A stretch of 58,190 nt of DNA from DASSUC01 sp035649895 (GCA_035649895.1 DASRIS010000172.1:1-58190); one strand, 5' to 3'; counted from the stretch's first letter, positions 34,033-42,693 are shown. Notes: generated by a model from the letters alone, not told the origin. Made by a program: numbers and translations.

Positions 34033-34422
34033 GTGACCAGCATTCCGCCGGATGTTTACGCCGACGCTCAGCTCGTGCTCGGCTCGGTGCTCGCCGGAGA
34101 CACCGACCGGGTGGTGGGCACGTTCGACGCGGTGGTGGACCGGTCGGGGCTCGCCGGGGCGTATGACCTGGCGTGGTGCCTGGCCGCGACCATGGTCGGG
34201 GCGGACACGCCGCTGGGCGCCTGGACGCTCGACTTCCCCGGCATAGACGAGGCGGGGTACGACGCCCGCTGGGTGGCCCGTTTCGTCAGCGCGTACGCCA
34301 ACGGCGACCGGTCGACCGGGGCGGCGCTGTTCGGAGCCGCCATCGAGGACGGCAAGCTCTCCGACTGCCTGCTCGCGCTGGCCGGCTCTGCCGTTGCGAC
34401 GCTGCGCCGCCGGGCGGCCTGA
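34033..34422 (+). CDS. small protein of unknown function
   Basis: A 129-residue soluble protein, VTSIPPDVYADAQLVLGSVL at the start, with an acidic middle (FPGIDEAGYDARWVARFVS) and ending LAGSAVATLRRRAA. The composition and helical pattern look genuine. No family recognised. The GTG start is chosen for its leaderless spacing to TAGGCT; the frame is open upstream into the thioesterase gene but that part is a shadow. Confidence 0.55.
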   Translation: MTSIPPDVYADAQLVLGSVLAGDTDRVVGTFDAVVDRSGLAGAYDLAWCLAATMVGADTPLGAWTLDFPGIDEAGYDARWVARFVSAYANGDRSTGAALFGAAIEDGKLSDCLLALAGSAVATLRRRAA

Positions 34423-34461
34423 CCCCGCCGCTACGGTCCGGGCACTGCCGTCGCAACGCCG

Positions 34462-34815
34462 TCACGAACGGCGCCTGGGGCGGCCGCGGTGCGGGGTGGT
34501 GCTGGTCAGGATCTCCAGCACCCCGGCGATACGCAGCACCCGCTGCACGATGCCCCGCGCGTTGATCACCACGAGCTTGACGCCCTGCTCGGTGGCGACG
34601 TTGTACGCGGCGACCAGGGCACCGACCCCGGTCGAGTCCAGCATCGACACGTCGTACAGGTCGACGATCACGCGCTCCACCGGCTGGTCGGACTCGTCGA
34701 GGATGGCCTCCCGCAGCTTCTCCAGCACCTCGTCCGCGGCGTCGAGATCGACCTCACCGTGCATCTGGACGATGGTCGCTCCACCGGATCGGTCGATGTC
34801 AAAGGAAACGCTCAC
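34462..34815 (-). CDS. STAS-domain anti-sigma factor antagonist
   Basis: A 117-residue SpoIIAA/RsbV-like protein. The STAS core reads GEVDLDAADEVLEKL, then VIVDLYDVSMLDSTGVGALV with the phosphorylatable Ser in DST, and VKLVVINARGIVQRVLRIAG. Unphosphorylated, such proteins bind an anti-sigma kinase and free the sigma factor. The partner kinase and sigma factor are not in the window. The GTG start has a G-rich upstream stretch (GGGGG). The last dozen residues are Arg-rich. Confidence 0.87.
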   Translation of the reverse strand: MSVSFDIDRSGGATIVQMHGEVDLDAADEVLEKLREAILDESDQPVERVIVDLYDVSMLDSTGVGALVAAYNVATEQGVKLVVINARGIVQRVLRIAGVLEILTSTTPHRGRPRRRS

Positions 34816-35009
34816 GCCCGCCCCCTGTCGACCAGCTCAGCGATGACCGGCCCGATTCTGCACTACGCGCAGTCAGCGGGTAGCGGCGCCCACCTCATCC
34901 GTACGGGTGAGATCTGGACGCTCCGATGACGTTTGTCCTGTGGATGGGGCGGGCACCTGATCTTTTGGGACTTTACAGGCGAGCCGGAAACGCCCCACGG
35001 GGGACAGCC

Positions 35010-35249
35010 ATGGCGGACCAGAAGGACATCGGCTACCTGCTCGACATGATCGAGCTGGACTACGAGATGACGGCACTGCGGGTACGGGCGCGCCGATGCG
35101 TGAACGAGATCGAGAGCGTACGTCGCCGGTTGCTGCTGCTACAGCGGGTGATCGAGGAGCGGGCCCGCCGCCAGAACGGGTCGTACCACCAGGACGAAGC
35201 GCACCGGCAGGATGGGGCGCACCGGCCACCACCGGACGAGGCGCACTGA
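35010..35249 (+). CDS. small helical protein of unknown function
   Basis: A 79-residue protein beginning MADQKDIGYLLDMIELDYEM. Residues 20-55 are a long charged helix or coiled coil (VRRRLLLLQRVIEERARR). The tail has three His/Asp-rich repeats (HQDEAH, RQDGAH, PPPDEAH), again a short duplication. The ATG has GGGGGAC upstream. No family recognised. Confidence 0.5.
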   Translation: MADQKDIGYLLDMIELDYEMTALRVRARRCVNEIESVRRRLLLLQRVIEERARRQNGSYHQDEAHRQDGAHRPPPDEAH

Positions 35250-35298
35250 CCGTACCGTGTGCTATGCCGAACGTGAGTAGACGGGTCTGGGCGTACCA

Positions 35299-36099
35299 GT
35301 GCCCTCTGCTCCGGCGAGGGACGGGGAGGAGCGGCGGCGCGTGCGCGAGGAGCTGACCGGGATGGTCGAGGCGATGCGCGCCGCTGCGGCGTACCGGCCA
35401 GACCCGCACCAGCCGCCGGTGGTGCTGGCCCTGCCGTTCGAGGGTTCATGGCTGGCCGTCAACACCCCCGCCCGACGCGTGCCCAGCCACGGTACGCACT
35501 TCCTCGGGCAGACGTTCGCGATCGACTTCGCTGCGGCGGACGCCCGGCGGCGCACTGCCGCCGTCCACGACTGGCGGACCCTGCTGGCGACCGAGCCGGC
35601 CAGCCGGTTCTTCGCCTTCGGTCGGCCGATCCTGTCGCCCGTCGACGGGCACATCGTGGCGGTGCACGACGGTGAGCCGGACCAGCGGGCCCGGCGGTCG
35701 CCGTTGCGCGTCCTGACCTACCTGCTGACGCAGGGGTCCAGGCTGCGCCGCGGCCTGGGCGCGGTCACCGGCAACCACGTCGTCCTGGCGCTGCACGACG
35801 GTGGTCCGTACGTGGTGCTCGCCCATCTTCGGGCCGGGTCGTTGCTGGTGCGCCCGGGCGACCGGGTCACGGCCGGCCAGCAGGTCGCGACCTGTGGAAA
35901 CTCCGGCAACAGTACGCAGCCGCACCTGCATATACAGGTGATGGACTCGCCGGACCTGCTGGCGGCACGCGGCCTACCGATGGCCTTTCGCAGCTACCTT
36001 GCCTGGCCAAGGGGCGCCAAGGAGCCCCGCCGGGTCGATGCGGGCGTGCCCGGCCACCGCGAGCGGGTGGCGCCGGTGCCCAGCACAGCCCAGACATGA
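35299..36099 (+). CDS. M23-family metallopeptidase-like protein
   Basis: A 266-residue LytM/M23 protein. Zinc ligands: His67 and Asp76 in SHGTHFLGQTFAIDF, and the HxH of HLHIQVMD near residue 215; SPVDGHIVAVHDG and HLRAGSLLVRPGDRVTAGQ give the lysostaphin barrel. The family cleaves peptidoglycan cross-bridges. No signal peptide is visible, so export or a cytosolic role is unclear; an internal start (MVEAMRAAAAY) does not supply one either. The GTG at 35299 has only a weak ribosome binding site. Confidence 0.8.
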   Translation: MPSAPARDGEERRRVREELTGMVEAMRAAAAYRPDPHQPPVVLALPFEGSWLAVNTPARRVPSHGTHFLGQTFAIDFAAADARRRTAAVHDWRTLLATEPASRFFAFGRPILSPVDGHIVAVHDGEPDQRARRSPLRVLTYLLTQGSRLRRGLGAVTGNHVVLALHDGGPYVVLAHLRAGSLLVRPGDRVTAGQQVATCGNSGNSTQPHLHIQVMDSPDLLAARGLPMAFRSYLAWPRGAKEPRRVDAGVPGHRERVAPVPSTAQT

Positions 36100-36126
36100 G
36101 CTACCGCCCCTGCGAGGCATTGCGCC

Positions 36127-36345
36127 CTATGCCGCCTCAATGAGATCTACGCCGACAGCGGCCGAGACGGGGGCCGGTTCACCTCTCTCTGCAAGAAGCT
36201 CCAGATGTCCCTTGATCGCCTCACGCATCTCCGCGACGCACTCCTCGGCGGTCTCTCCCACGGCCACGCAGCCCGGAAGGTCAGGAGACCAGGCGCCGAA
36301 GGTGCCACTCTCGGACTGTTCAATGATCACCGCGTAGGCGTTCAA
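36127..36345 (-). CDS. hicB: HicB-family antitoxin
   Basis: A 72-residue partial-RNase-H-fold antitoxin: YAVIIEQSESGTFGAWSPDL, PGCVAVGETAEECVAEMREA and a short C-terminal tail without an added DNA-binding domain. It starts at a TTG only 3 nt behind the hicA stop. HicB neutralises HicA and represses the operon. The module sits in DNA less GC-rich than the surroundings. Confidence 0.88.
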   Translation of the reverse strand: MNAYAVIIEQSESGTFGAWSPDLPGCVAVGETAEECVAEMREAIKGHLELLAERGEPAPVSAAVGVDLIEAA

Positions 36346-36348
36346 CGG

Positions 36349-36549
36349 TTACCCACCCCCAACCAGTCCTGCTTGTTTAAGGATGCTTCTCGCCGTCCCG
36401 GGCGGCAGGTCCAGGCTTAGCTTACCCGCGATCGTGACGATGCCGGGCTTCGTCGGATGAACGTAGTGCCGGTGGCTGCCCCTGACGCGTACGAGCTGCC
36501 AACCGTCGGCTTCGACCAGCTTGATCGCCATTCGTACTGTTAGCGGCAT
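36349..36549 (-). CDS. hicA: HicA-family mRNA interferase toxin
   Basis: A 66-residue double-stranded-RNA-binding-fold toxin. AIKLVEADGWQLVRV leads to the catalytic-His block GSHRHYVHPTKPG, then LPPGTARSILKQAGL; this is a near-textbook HicA. It cleaves mRNA independently of the ribosome. ATG with AAGGA upstream; toxin gene first, antitoxin second, as usual for hicAB. A second HicAB-like pair lies at 42.7-43.3 kb, so the pair brackets the six-gene operon in between. Confidence 0.9.
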   Translation of the reverse strand: MPLTVRMAIKLVEADGWQLVRVRGSHRHYVHPTKPGIVTIAGKLSLDLPPGTARSILKQAGLVGGG

Positions 36550-36600
36550 ATCCGTTCCTTAACGGGTCCCTGGCTTCTGACACCTTCGGCTAACGCGTCG

Positions 36601-36897
36601 CTATCTGCCGCGGACCTTTCGGAGCGCGCGTTCAGTGAGGTCGACTGCAAGATCGACTGCCTCATTGTCGTTGAGCGGACAGTTCACTGCGTACGGTTGT
36701 GTCGGAGCGACGTTGCGTAGCCTGATCCGCTTGTCGTCGAGGTCGTCAACGTCGTCTGGCCGTAGGCGTAGCGTGAGGCCGCCGTTGCCGGGCTTGACGT
36801 AGACGACGGCACCGAACTTCTTCGGTCCGCTCAGGCTGGGCGGGCACCCATGTGAACCCGCTGCTCGCTTGGGACCGCATATGCTGATCTTGTGTCC
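36601..36897 (-). pseudogene. remnant of a DUF5655-like protein
   Basis: The readable segment SGPKKFGAVVYVKPGNGGLT, then LRNVAPTQPYAVNCPLND and AVDLAVDLTERALRKV resembles the C-terminal part of DUF5655-type proteins. The usual N-terminal half is missing: upstream the frame continues only into unrelated sequence antisense to the next gene, with no start codon or ribosome binding site close by. It therefore looks like a truncated remnant. Family assignment is from memory and uncertain. Confidence 0.45.
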
Positions 36898-37022
36898 TAC
36901 TCCGCGCGCGGCGAAGGCTTCTCGTTGATCTGACCGCCTTGGAAGAGTCGTCGACCGCCGGGGGTTGGCCGGCCCTGCTCGCGTAAGACCCGACAACGGG
37001 CGAGGAGCAGAGGACGGGCGGG

Positions 37023-38156
37023 ATGAGGTACCTCGAACGCGAGCGCGCCACCGTACGCAAGATCCTGCACGGCCTCGACGAAAAGCTCGAGACGACGCCG
37101 CTGATGGAGCTGGAGCGGCCGGGCGGTCCGGGCATCGCGGCGTTCCGGGCCTGCGGCGGGCCGGGCCTGCTGGTGCCCACCGCGCATGGCGGGAGCGGGG
37201 CGAACGCGGTCGAGGCGATCCGGGTGCAGCGCGCGATCGGTGCGCGGTCGCCCTCGTTGGCGGTGGCCACCGCCATGCACCACTTCTCGCTGGCCAGCAT
37301 CGTGGCGCTCAGCGAGGTCAGCAACGGCTTCGAGTGGATGCTCATGGAGGCGGTGGCGACCGGCGGCAAGCTGCTGGCCTCCGGGTTCGCCGAAGGTAAC
37401 CCGGACGTCGGCATCCTGCACCCGACGATGACGGCGACGGTGACGCCGGAGGGGGTACGGGTCAGCGGGGTCAAGCGCCCGTGCAGCCTGTCCCGCTCGA
37501 TGGATCTCCTCACCGCCAGCGTCATGGTGCCCCGCCAGGACGGCGAGGGCGGGCAGCTGGCCGTCGTGATGATCCCGGCGGGCACCCCGGGGCTGACGGT
37601 CAGCCCGTTCTGGGGGACCTTCGCGCTGGCTGGGACGGAGAGCGACCAGGTCACGATCGACGACGTGCTCGTGCCCCACGACCTCGTGGTACGCACCGAC
37701 GTGTCGGGCGGCCAGTCGCTCGGCGAGGTCCAGATCATCGGGTTCCTCTGGTTCGAGCTGCTGATCTCCGCCAGCTACCTCGGTGCGGTGAGCGCACTCG
37801 TCGAACGCGCGCTGCACAACGAGCGCATCCCAGCGGCGGACCGGGTGCGGCTGGTCACGGAGACCGAACCGGCGATGGCCGCCCTTGAGAACATCGCCCG
37901 CCAGCTTCCGCAGGCCGGCGGGGACGCCCGGCTGCTGGCCGACTCGCTGCTCGTCCGGTACGCCGTGCAGGACGCGGTCGGCCGGGCGGCACAGCGGGCG
38001 GTGGAGCTGCTCGGCGGCGTGAACTTCATCGGCACCGACGAGGTCGCCTACCTCGCCGCGTGCGTCAACGCGCTCGGCTTCCACCCGCCCACGCGGGGCA
38101 AGATGTCCGGCCCGCTCGCCCGGTACCTGGTCGGCGAGTCACTCACGATCGCCTGA
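37023..38156 (+). CDS. acyl-CoA-dehydrogenase-fold flavoenzyme, possible N- or C-monooxygenase
   Basis: A 377-residue protein with the acyl-CoA dehydrogenase fold: N-terminal helices with GLLVPTAHGGSGANAVEAIR, the beta domain around VSGVKRPCSLSRSMDLLTAS, and C-terminal helices with AQRAVELLGGVNFIGTDEVA. The usual C-terminal IYEGT-type segment with the catalytic Glu is absent; the end reads GFHPPTRGKMSGPLARYLVG. That, and a flavin reductase in the same operon, suggest a two-component flavin monooxygenase of this fold (as VlmH/VlmR, isobutylamine N-hydroxylase) rather than a dehydrogenase. Plain desaturation of an acyl chain is the alternative. ATG with AGGACGGGCGGG upstream; first gene of the operon. 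Confidence 0.75.
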   Translation: MRYLERERATVRKILHGLDEKLETTPLMELERPGGPGIAAFRACGGPGLLVPTAHGGSGANAVEAIRVQRAIGARSPSLAVATAMHHFSLASIVALSEVSNGFEWMLMEAVATGGKLLASGFAEGNPDVGILHPTMTATVTPEGVRVSGVKRPCSLSRSMDLLTASVMVPRQDGEGGQLAVVMIPAGTPGLTVSPFWGTFALAGTESDQVTIDDVLVPHDLVVRTDVSGGQSLGEVQIIGFLWFELLISASYLGAVSALVERALHNERIPAADRVRLVTETEPAMAALENIARQLPQAGGDARLLADSLLVRYAVQDAVGRAAQRAVELLGGVNFIGTDEVAYLAACVNALGFHPPTRGKMSGPLARYLVGESLTIA

Positions 38157-38169
38157 GCGGAGACACGAG

Positions 38170-39414
38170 ATGCGCGACACCTTCCCAGCCGATGAAGTGT
38201 CCACATTGTACCTCCGTCACGTCAGCACCGGCCGGGCGGCGCTGAGCAACCTGCTCGGCGGTGTGGTCGAGGTGTCCTCGGACGGGGCCTGGGTGGTGGC
38301 CGCCGACGGCCGGCGGTACCTGGACTTCGGCGGGTACGGCGTCTTCCTGCTCGGGCACCGGCACCCGCGGGTCGTCGCCGAGGTGCACCGCCAGCTGGAC
38401 CGGCATCCGCTGGCCACGCGGGTGTTCCTCGACCCGGTCCAGGCTCGCGCCGCCGCGGCGGTGGCCGGGGTGACACCCGACGGGCTCGACTATGTCCACT
38501 TTGTCAACTCCGGCACGGAGGCGACCGAGACGGCGCTCAAGCTCGCCCGGGCACACGGCCGCAACGCGCTAGTCACCACCCGCAACGGCTTCCACGGCAA
38601 GACCCTCGGCGCGCTCAGCCTCACCTCGAACCCGCTCTACCAGGACCCGTTCGCGCCGCTGCTGCCGGAGACGACCGCAGTCAGCTACGGCGACCTGGCG
38701 GAGCTGGAGCGAGCGGTGGCGGCCCGCGCCGGGCGGGCGTGCGTCGTGGTCGAGCCGGTGCAGGGCGAGGGCGGCGTCGTCATCCCGCCGCCCGGCTACC
38801 TGCCCGGTGTCGCGGCGCTCTGCCGGGCGTACGGCGCACTGCTCGTGGTCGACGAGATCCAGACCGGTATGGGGCGGCTGGGCGCCTGGTGGGGTGTTGA
38901 CCTCGACGCCGTCGTGCCGGACATCCTGCTGGTCGGCAAGGGCCTGTCGGGCGGGGTGGTGCCGGTCGCCGCGGCGGTGACCCGGGCCGACATCTACGAG
39001 CCGTTCAGCCGCGACCCGTTCCTGCACTCGTCGACCTTCGGCGGCTCGCCGCTGGCCTGCGCCGCCGCGCAGGCGACGGTCCGGACCATGCTCGACGAGG
39101 ACATCGTGCCCCGGGCCGCCAAGCTCGGCGACCAGATCCTCGCCGGGGTACGCGACGCGTGCGCGCAGCGGGGGGCCGGCGTGGTGACCCAGGTACGCGG
39201 GCTGGGCCTGCTCATCGGCGTCGAGTGCGGGTCACAGGCCACGGTGGCCGAGCTCGTGCTCGAGCTGGTCGACAGCGGGATCCTCGTCAACCACTCGCTC
39301 AACGCGTCCGGGGTGCTGCGCCTCACACCGCCTGCGATCCTCGGCGACGCCGAGATCGATACCTTCCTCACCACCTTTGAAGAGGCGCTGACCGCGGTCG
39401 CGGCCCGCGCCTGA
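38170..39414 (+). CDS. class III (omega-type) aminotransferase
   Basis: A 414-residue PLP enzyme. The cofactor Lys lies in LVGKGLSGG, the Asp that binds the pyridine N in VVDEIQTGMGR, and NSGTEATETALKLAR and HSSTFGGSPLACAAA are family hallmarks. Relatives aminate terminal aldehydes or ketones (putrescine, 4-aminobutyrate, acylamine types). It lies 13 nt behind the flavoenzyme. Combined with a desaturase and a lipid kinase it could make a long-chain amine, but no aldehyde-forming reductase is present in the operon, so the substrate source is unknown. Confidence 0.85.
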   Translation: MRDTFPADEVSTLYLRHVSTGRAALSNLLGGVVEVSSDGAWVVAADGRRYLDFGGYGVFLLGHRHPRVVAEVHRQLDRHPLATRVFLDPVQARAAAAVAGVTPDGLDYVHFVNSGTEATETALKLARAHGRNALVTTRNGFHGKTLGALSLTSNPLYQDPFAPLLPETTAVSYGDLAELERAVAARAGRACVVVEPVQGEGGVVIPPPGYLPGVAALCRAYGALLVVDEIQTGMGRLGAWWGVDLDAVVPDILLVGKGLSGGVVPVAAAVTRADIYEPFSRDPFLHSSTFGGSPLACAAAQATVRTMLDEDIVPRAAKLGDQILAGVRDACAQRGAGVVTQVRGLGLLIGVECGSQATVAELVLELVDSGILVNHSLNASGVLRLTPPAILGDAEIDTFLTTFEEALTAVAARA

Positions 39415-39445
39415 CCTCACTCCCTGAGCACCAAGGAGGTACGCC

Positions 39446-39919
39446 GTGCCCAACGTCGTAGTCCGCATGCTTGCGCCGTACATCGCGCCGGCCGAGGCGT
39501 ACCGCCGGATCAGCGACTTCTCCTCCTACGTCGAGCTGACCGACGCGGTACGCGAGGTCGTCGTGCACCCGCCGGAGCCCGATGGCCGGCTCGTGTCCGA
39601 GTGGACGGTGCGGTTCCGCAAAGGCCTGCTGCGGTGGACCGAGCGGGACCGGTTCGATCCGGAACACCGGGCCATCGACTTCGAGCAGCTCACCGGTGAC
39701 TTCGTGAGCTTCACCGGGTCGTGGCGGGTCGAGCCGGCCGACGGCGGCAGCGAGGTGACCTTCGAGGCGCAGTTCGACCTCGGCATCCCCACGCTGGCCG
39801 AGCTGCTCGACCCGGTGGCGTCGTCGACGCTGCGCGCCAACGTCACGTTGATCCTGCGCGGGCTGCTCGGTGAGGTCGTACCGGTGGAGCCCCGCGAACC
39901 GGCCGGCGTGCTGCCGTGA
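39446..39919 (+). CDS. SRPBCC (START/Bet v1-like) cyclase-type protein
   Basis: A 157-residue protein with the polyketide-cyclase/CoQ10-type fold: APYIAPAEAYRRISDFSSYV at the start, VSEWTVRFRKGLLRWTERDR, FVSFTGSWRVEPADGGSEVT and a long C-terminal helix. The fold makes a hydrophobic pocket and acts as cyclase, aromatase or lipid carrier. No PKS is nearby, so lipid binding or a cyclisation of a lipid intermediate is more likely. GTG start with a strong AAGGAGG; the stop overlaps the next start. Confidence 0.8.
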   Translation: MPNVVVRMLAPYIAPAEAYRRISDFSSYVELTDAVREVVVHPPEPDGRLVSEWTVRFRKGLLRWTERDRFDPEHRAIDFEQLTGDFVSFTGSWRVEPADGGSEVTFEAQFDLGIPTLAELLDPVASSTLRANVTLILRGLLGEVVPVEPREPAGVLP

Positions 39920-40488
39920 GCCGGTCCACTGTAGAGACATCCGCCCGGCCCGGCCCGGCCGAGCTGGCCGACGAGCCGGGTCCTGGTGCGGCGGCGTGCC
40001 TGCGCCTCTACCGCATGCTCGCGGCCGGCGTGACGATCGTGACCTCCCGCGCCGGCCGGGACCCGGTTGGTCTGACGGCCTCGTCGGTGACATCGGTGTC
40101 GCTACGGCCGCCCATGCTGCTGGTCTGCGTGGCCGCCGGCTCCGCCACGCTGGCCGCGATCCGCACGCAGCGCGCGTTCGCCGTGCACCTGTTGCGCGAG
40201 GAGCAGGCGGCGACGGCCGACGTGTTCAGCCGGCCGGGCCACGACCCGCAGCGCTTCCTCGACCGGACGTACCGGGATGTGCTCGGGGTGCCGGTGCTGA
40301 CCGACGTGCTCGCGTGGTCGGTCTGCTTCCTGGCCGGCGAGAGCCGCTACGGCGACCACTGCGTGGCGGTCGGCCAGGTGATGGTCGCCCACCGCGGGTC
40401 CGGCCGGCCGTTGATCTGGCACGACCGCCGGTACGCCACGCTGACGCTCCCGCCCGTCGGTCAAGGGTCCGGCCCGGCTCCGGCGTAA
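39916..40488 (+). CDS. flavin reductase (HpaC/VlmR-like)
   Basis: A 190-residue FMN-binding split-barrel protein: RLYRMLAAGVTIVTSRAG, DPVGLTASSVTSVSLRPPML and FAVHLLREEQAATADVFS are the flavin-reductase signature. It delivers reduced flavin to a partner monooxygenase; in this operon the flavoenzyme at 37.0 kb is the obvious partner. The GTG start is inside the stop of the SRPBCC gene (GTGA). The first 20 residues are a disordered Pro/Ala lead. Confidence 0.87.
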   Translation: MSRSTVETSARPGPAELADEPGPGAAACLRLYRMLAAGVTIVTSRAGRDPVGLTASSVTSVSLRPPMLLVCVAAGSATLAAIRTQRAFAVHLLREEQAATADVFSRPGHDPQRFLDRTYRDVLGVPVLTDVLAWSVCFLAGESRYGDHCVAVGQVMVAHRGSGRPLIWHDRRYATLTLPPVGQGSGPAPA

Positions 40489-40525
40489 CACACGAAAGAG
40501 GCTCTTTGAACGAGAGGGTGTCAGG

Positions 40526-41614
40526 ATGAGCCAGGCCATCATCGCCACACCGGGCTCGGACGTGCCCAAGCCGAGCACCGACATCGAGTACGGACGGGTG
40601 GGCGACCGGTTCGGGGAGCTGGCACGGCGGGTGCGCGAAGCCGGCCTGCTCGACACCCGGCCCGGTTACTACGTATTCAAGATTGTGCTGAACCTTGTTG
40701 TCCTGCTGGCGATCTGGGCACTCGTCTTCCGGGTGGGTGACTCGTGGTGGCAGCTCGCCGTCGCGTCGCTGCTCGGCCTCTGGTACGGACAGACCGGCTT
40801 CGTCGGCCACGACATCGGCCACGGCCAGGTGACCCGCAGCCGCCGCTGGATGAACATCCTCGGCGTGGCGCACGGCAACGTCCTGATGGGGTTCAGCTTC
40901 GGCTGGTGGGTCGGGCACCACAACAAGCACCACAGCCACCCCAACCACCTGGTACGGGACTCCGACATCACCCGGCGCCGGGTCATCTTCATCCCGGAGC
41001 AGGGGCCGACCCGCAAGGGTGCGGTCAAGCAGTTCATCGTCCGGCATCAGCACATGCTGTTCTATCCGCTGCTGACCACCGAGTCGCTCGGGCTGCGCGT
41101 CGCCAGCCTCAAGTCGGTCCGGGAGCGCAGCCTGCGACGCCCTCTGATGGAGGGCCTGCTCATCGCGGCGCACATCGTGGCGTATCTCGCGGTCGTCCTG
41201 GCGGTCATGTCGCCGGGCAAGGCGGTCGTATTCATCCTGGTGCACCAGCTGGTCTTCGGGCTCTACATCGGACTGTCGTTCGCGCCGAACCACAAGGGCA
41301 TGCCGATCCAGCGACCCGACGAGGACTGGGACTGGCTGACCCGCCAGGTGCGCACCGCCCGCAACATCCGCTCCTCGCGCCTGCACGACTTCCTCTTCGG
41401 CGGGCTGAACTACCAGATCGAGCACCACCTGTTCCCGACCATGCCCCGGGTCAACCTGCGGCGGGCGCGACCGATCGTCATGGCGTACTGCCGCGAGCAC
41501 GACATCGCATACCACGAGGTCTCCATGTGGCAGTCGTACGTCGAGATCTTCAACCACCTGCGCAGGACGACCCGCGCATACCAGGCGACCCTGACCGGAC
41601 GGGCCGTCTCATGA
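40526..41614 (+). CDS. membrane fatty-acid desaturase
   Basis: A 362-residue integral membrane diiron enzyme. The three His boxes are HDIGH (95-99), HHNKHH (131-136) and QIEHH near residue 304, with hydrophobic segments at about 50-95, 110-130 and 205-240. It introduces a double bond (or a hydroxyl) into an acyl chain, taking electrons from ferredoxin or cytochrome-type donors. QIEHHLFP is the form seen in acyl-lipid and front-end desaturases. It lies 37 nt behind the flavin reductase and overlaps the lipid kinase by 4 nt, so a lipid chain is likely the shared substrate of the operon. Confidence 0.9.
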   Translation: MSQAIIATPGSDVPKPSTDIEYGRVGDRFGELARRVREAGLLDTRPGYYVFKIVLNLVVLLAIWALVFRVGDSWWQLAVASLLGLWYGQTGFVGHDIGHGQVTRSRRWMNILGVAHGNVLMGFSFGWWVGHHNKHHSHPNHLVRDSDITRRRVIFIPEQGPTRKGAVKQFIVRHQHMLFYPLLTTESLGLRVASLKSVRERSLRRPLMEGLLIAAHIVAYLAVVLAVMSPGKAVVFILVHQLVFGLYIGLSFAPNHKGMPIQRPDEDWDWLTRQVRTARNIRSSRLHDFLFGGLNYQIEHHLFPTMPRVNLRRARPIVMAYCREHDIAYHEVSMWQSYVEIFNHLRRTTRAYQATLTGRAVS

Positions 41615-42576
41615 GGACCCAGCCGACGCGCTCGCACCAGGTCGACGCGGTCCGGCCGCTGAGCCGAGCCGTGGTCGTGGCCAACCCTGCGGCCGACACG
41701 ACAACCACCGACCTGGTCGACTCCGTCGTTGCGCAGTGCCGGCGGCAGATCCCCGACTGCGCGGTGTTCTGGACCGCCGGCCCCGGTGATGCCTCTACAG
41801 TGGCCGCCCGGCATGACTGCGACCTGGTCATTGGGATCGGCGGGGACGGGACGGTCCGGGAGATCGCCGAGGGGCTGGTGGCGCGGCCGGATCCTGTGCC
41901 GCTGCTGCTGACCCTCCCCGGAGGGAGCGGGAACTCGTTCTGCCGCGGGCTGTGGGGCGAGCGGGGCGTGGCGCAGGTCGTCGCGGAGGCGCTGGATCCG
42001 GCCCTATCCCGGGTACGCCGCCTCGACGTGCTGCACGTGGTGGAGGACGGTCAGCACGCCCTGCTCGGAGTGTCGGCCGGCTTCCTCGCGGACGTGCTGG
42101 TGGCCGGGGCGGCGTCCGGTGTCTCCGGTGTCGCCCGCTACCACGCGGGGGCTGCCGCGATGCTGGCGCGCCCACCCTCTTTCCCCGCCCGGGTCCGGGT
42201 CGACGACGCGGTGGTCTTCACGGGCGACGCCTTGCTGGTCAACGTCGGCGGTGGCCGCTACCGCGCCGCCGGCATGCTCTACCTGATGCCAGGCTCGGTC
42301 CTCGACGACGGCCTGCTGGACGTCTGCGTCGTGGCGTCCATGCCGCCCGGCAAGCTGATGGGGTTCGTCCCCGCGGCACAGGCGGGCACCCACCTGACCG
42401 ATCCGCACGTGACCTACGCGACCGGGCGGCGCGTGGTCGTCGAACGCCTGGACGGCCAGCCGCTGGTCGTCGAGTCCGACGGGGACGTCACCGCCGACCC
42501 GCCGGGCACTCTGACCGTTGAGGTGCTGGCCGGGGCGGTCGCCGTGCTGGCCCCGCGAGAGGCGGTCGCCGGCTGA
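41611..42576 (+). CDS. diacylglycerol/sphingosine kinase-family lipid kinase
   Basis: A 321-residue DAGK-catalytic-domain protein with VVANPAADTT, the nucleotide motif VIGIGGDGTVREIAEG, LPGGSGNSFCRGL and the C-terminal beta domain (LYLMPGSVLDDGLLDVCVV). It phosphorylates a hydroxyl on a lipid-like substrate. Overlap with the desaturase stop (ATGA) implies coupling. In valanimycin synthesis a member of this family (VlmJ) phosphorylates the pathway product for later elimination, so a non-lipid substrate is also possible. Last gene of the operon. Confidence 0.87.
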   Translation: MRTQPTRSHQVDAVRPLSRAVVVANPAADTTTTDLVDSVVAQCRRQIPDCAVFWTAGPGDASTVAARHDCDLVIGIGGDGTVREIAEGLVARPDPVPLLLTLPGGSGNSFCRGLWGERGVAQVVAEALDPALSRVRRLDVLHVVEDGQHALLGVSAGFLADVLVAGAASGVSGVARYHAGAAAMLARPPSFPARVRVDDAVVFTGDALLVNVGGGRYRAAGMLYLMPGSVLDDGLLDVCVVASMPPGKLMGFVPAAQAGTHLTDPHVTYATGRRVVVERLDGQPLVVESDGDVTADPPGTLTVEVLAGAVAVLAPREAVAG

Positions 42577-42693
42577 AGCATATTGCTGGCTCCTGCAGCC
42601 ATTCAGCGCTCGCCCAAGCCAAGCCGGGCCGGTTGCAACAGGGGCGTGTGGCGTTTGGATCCGGCGGCGGCTTGCGTGAGAACATCCGTGTTC

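Noticed and set aside
36100..36900. Insertion sequence around the first HicAB module
   Set aside because: No transposase, terminal inverted repeats or target duplication could be found; only lower GC and a gene remnant.
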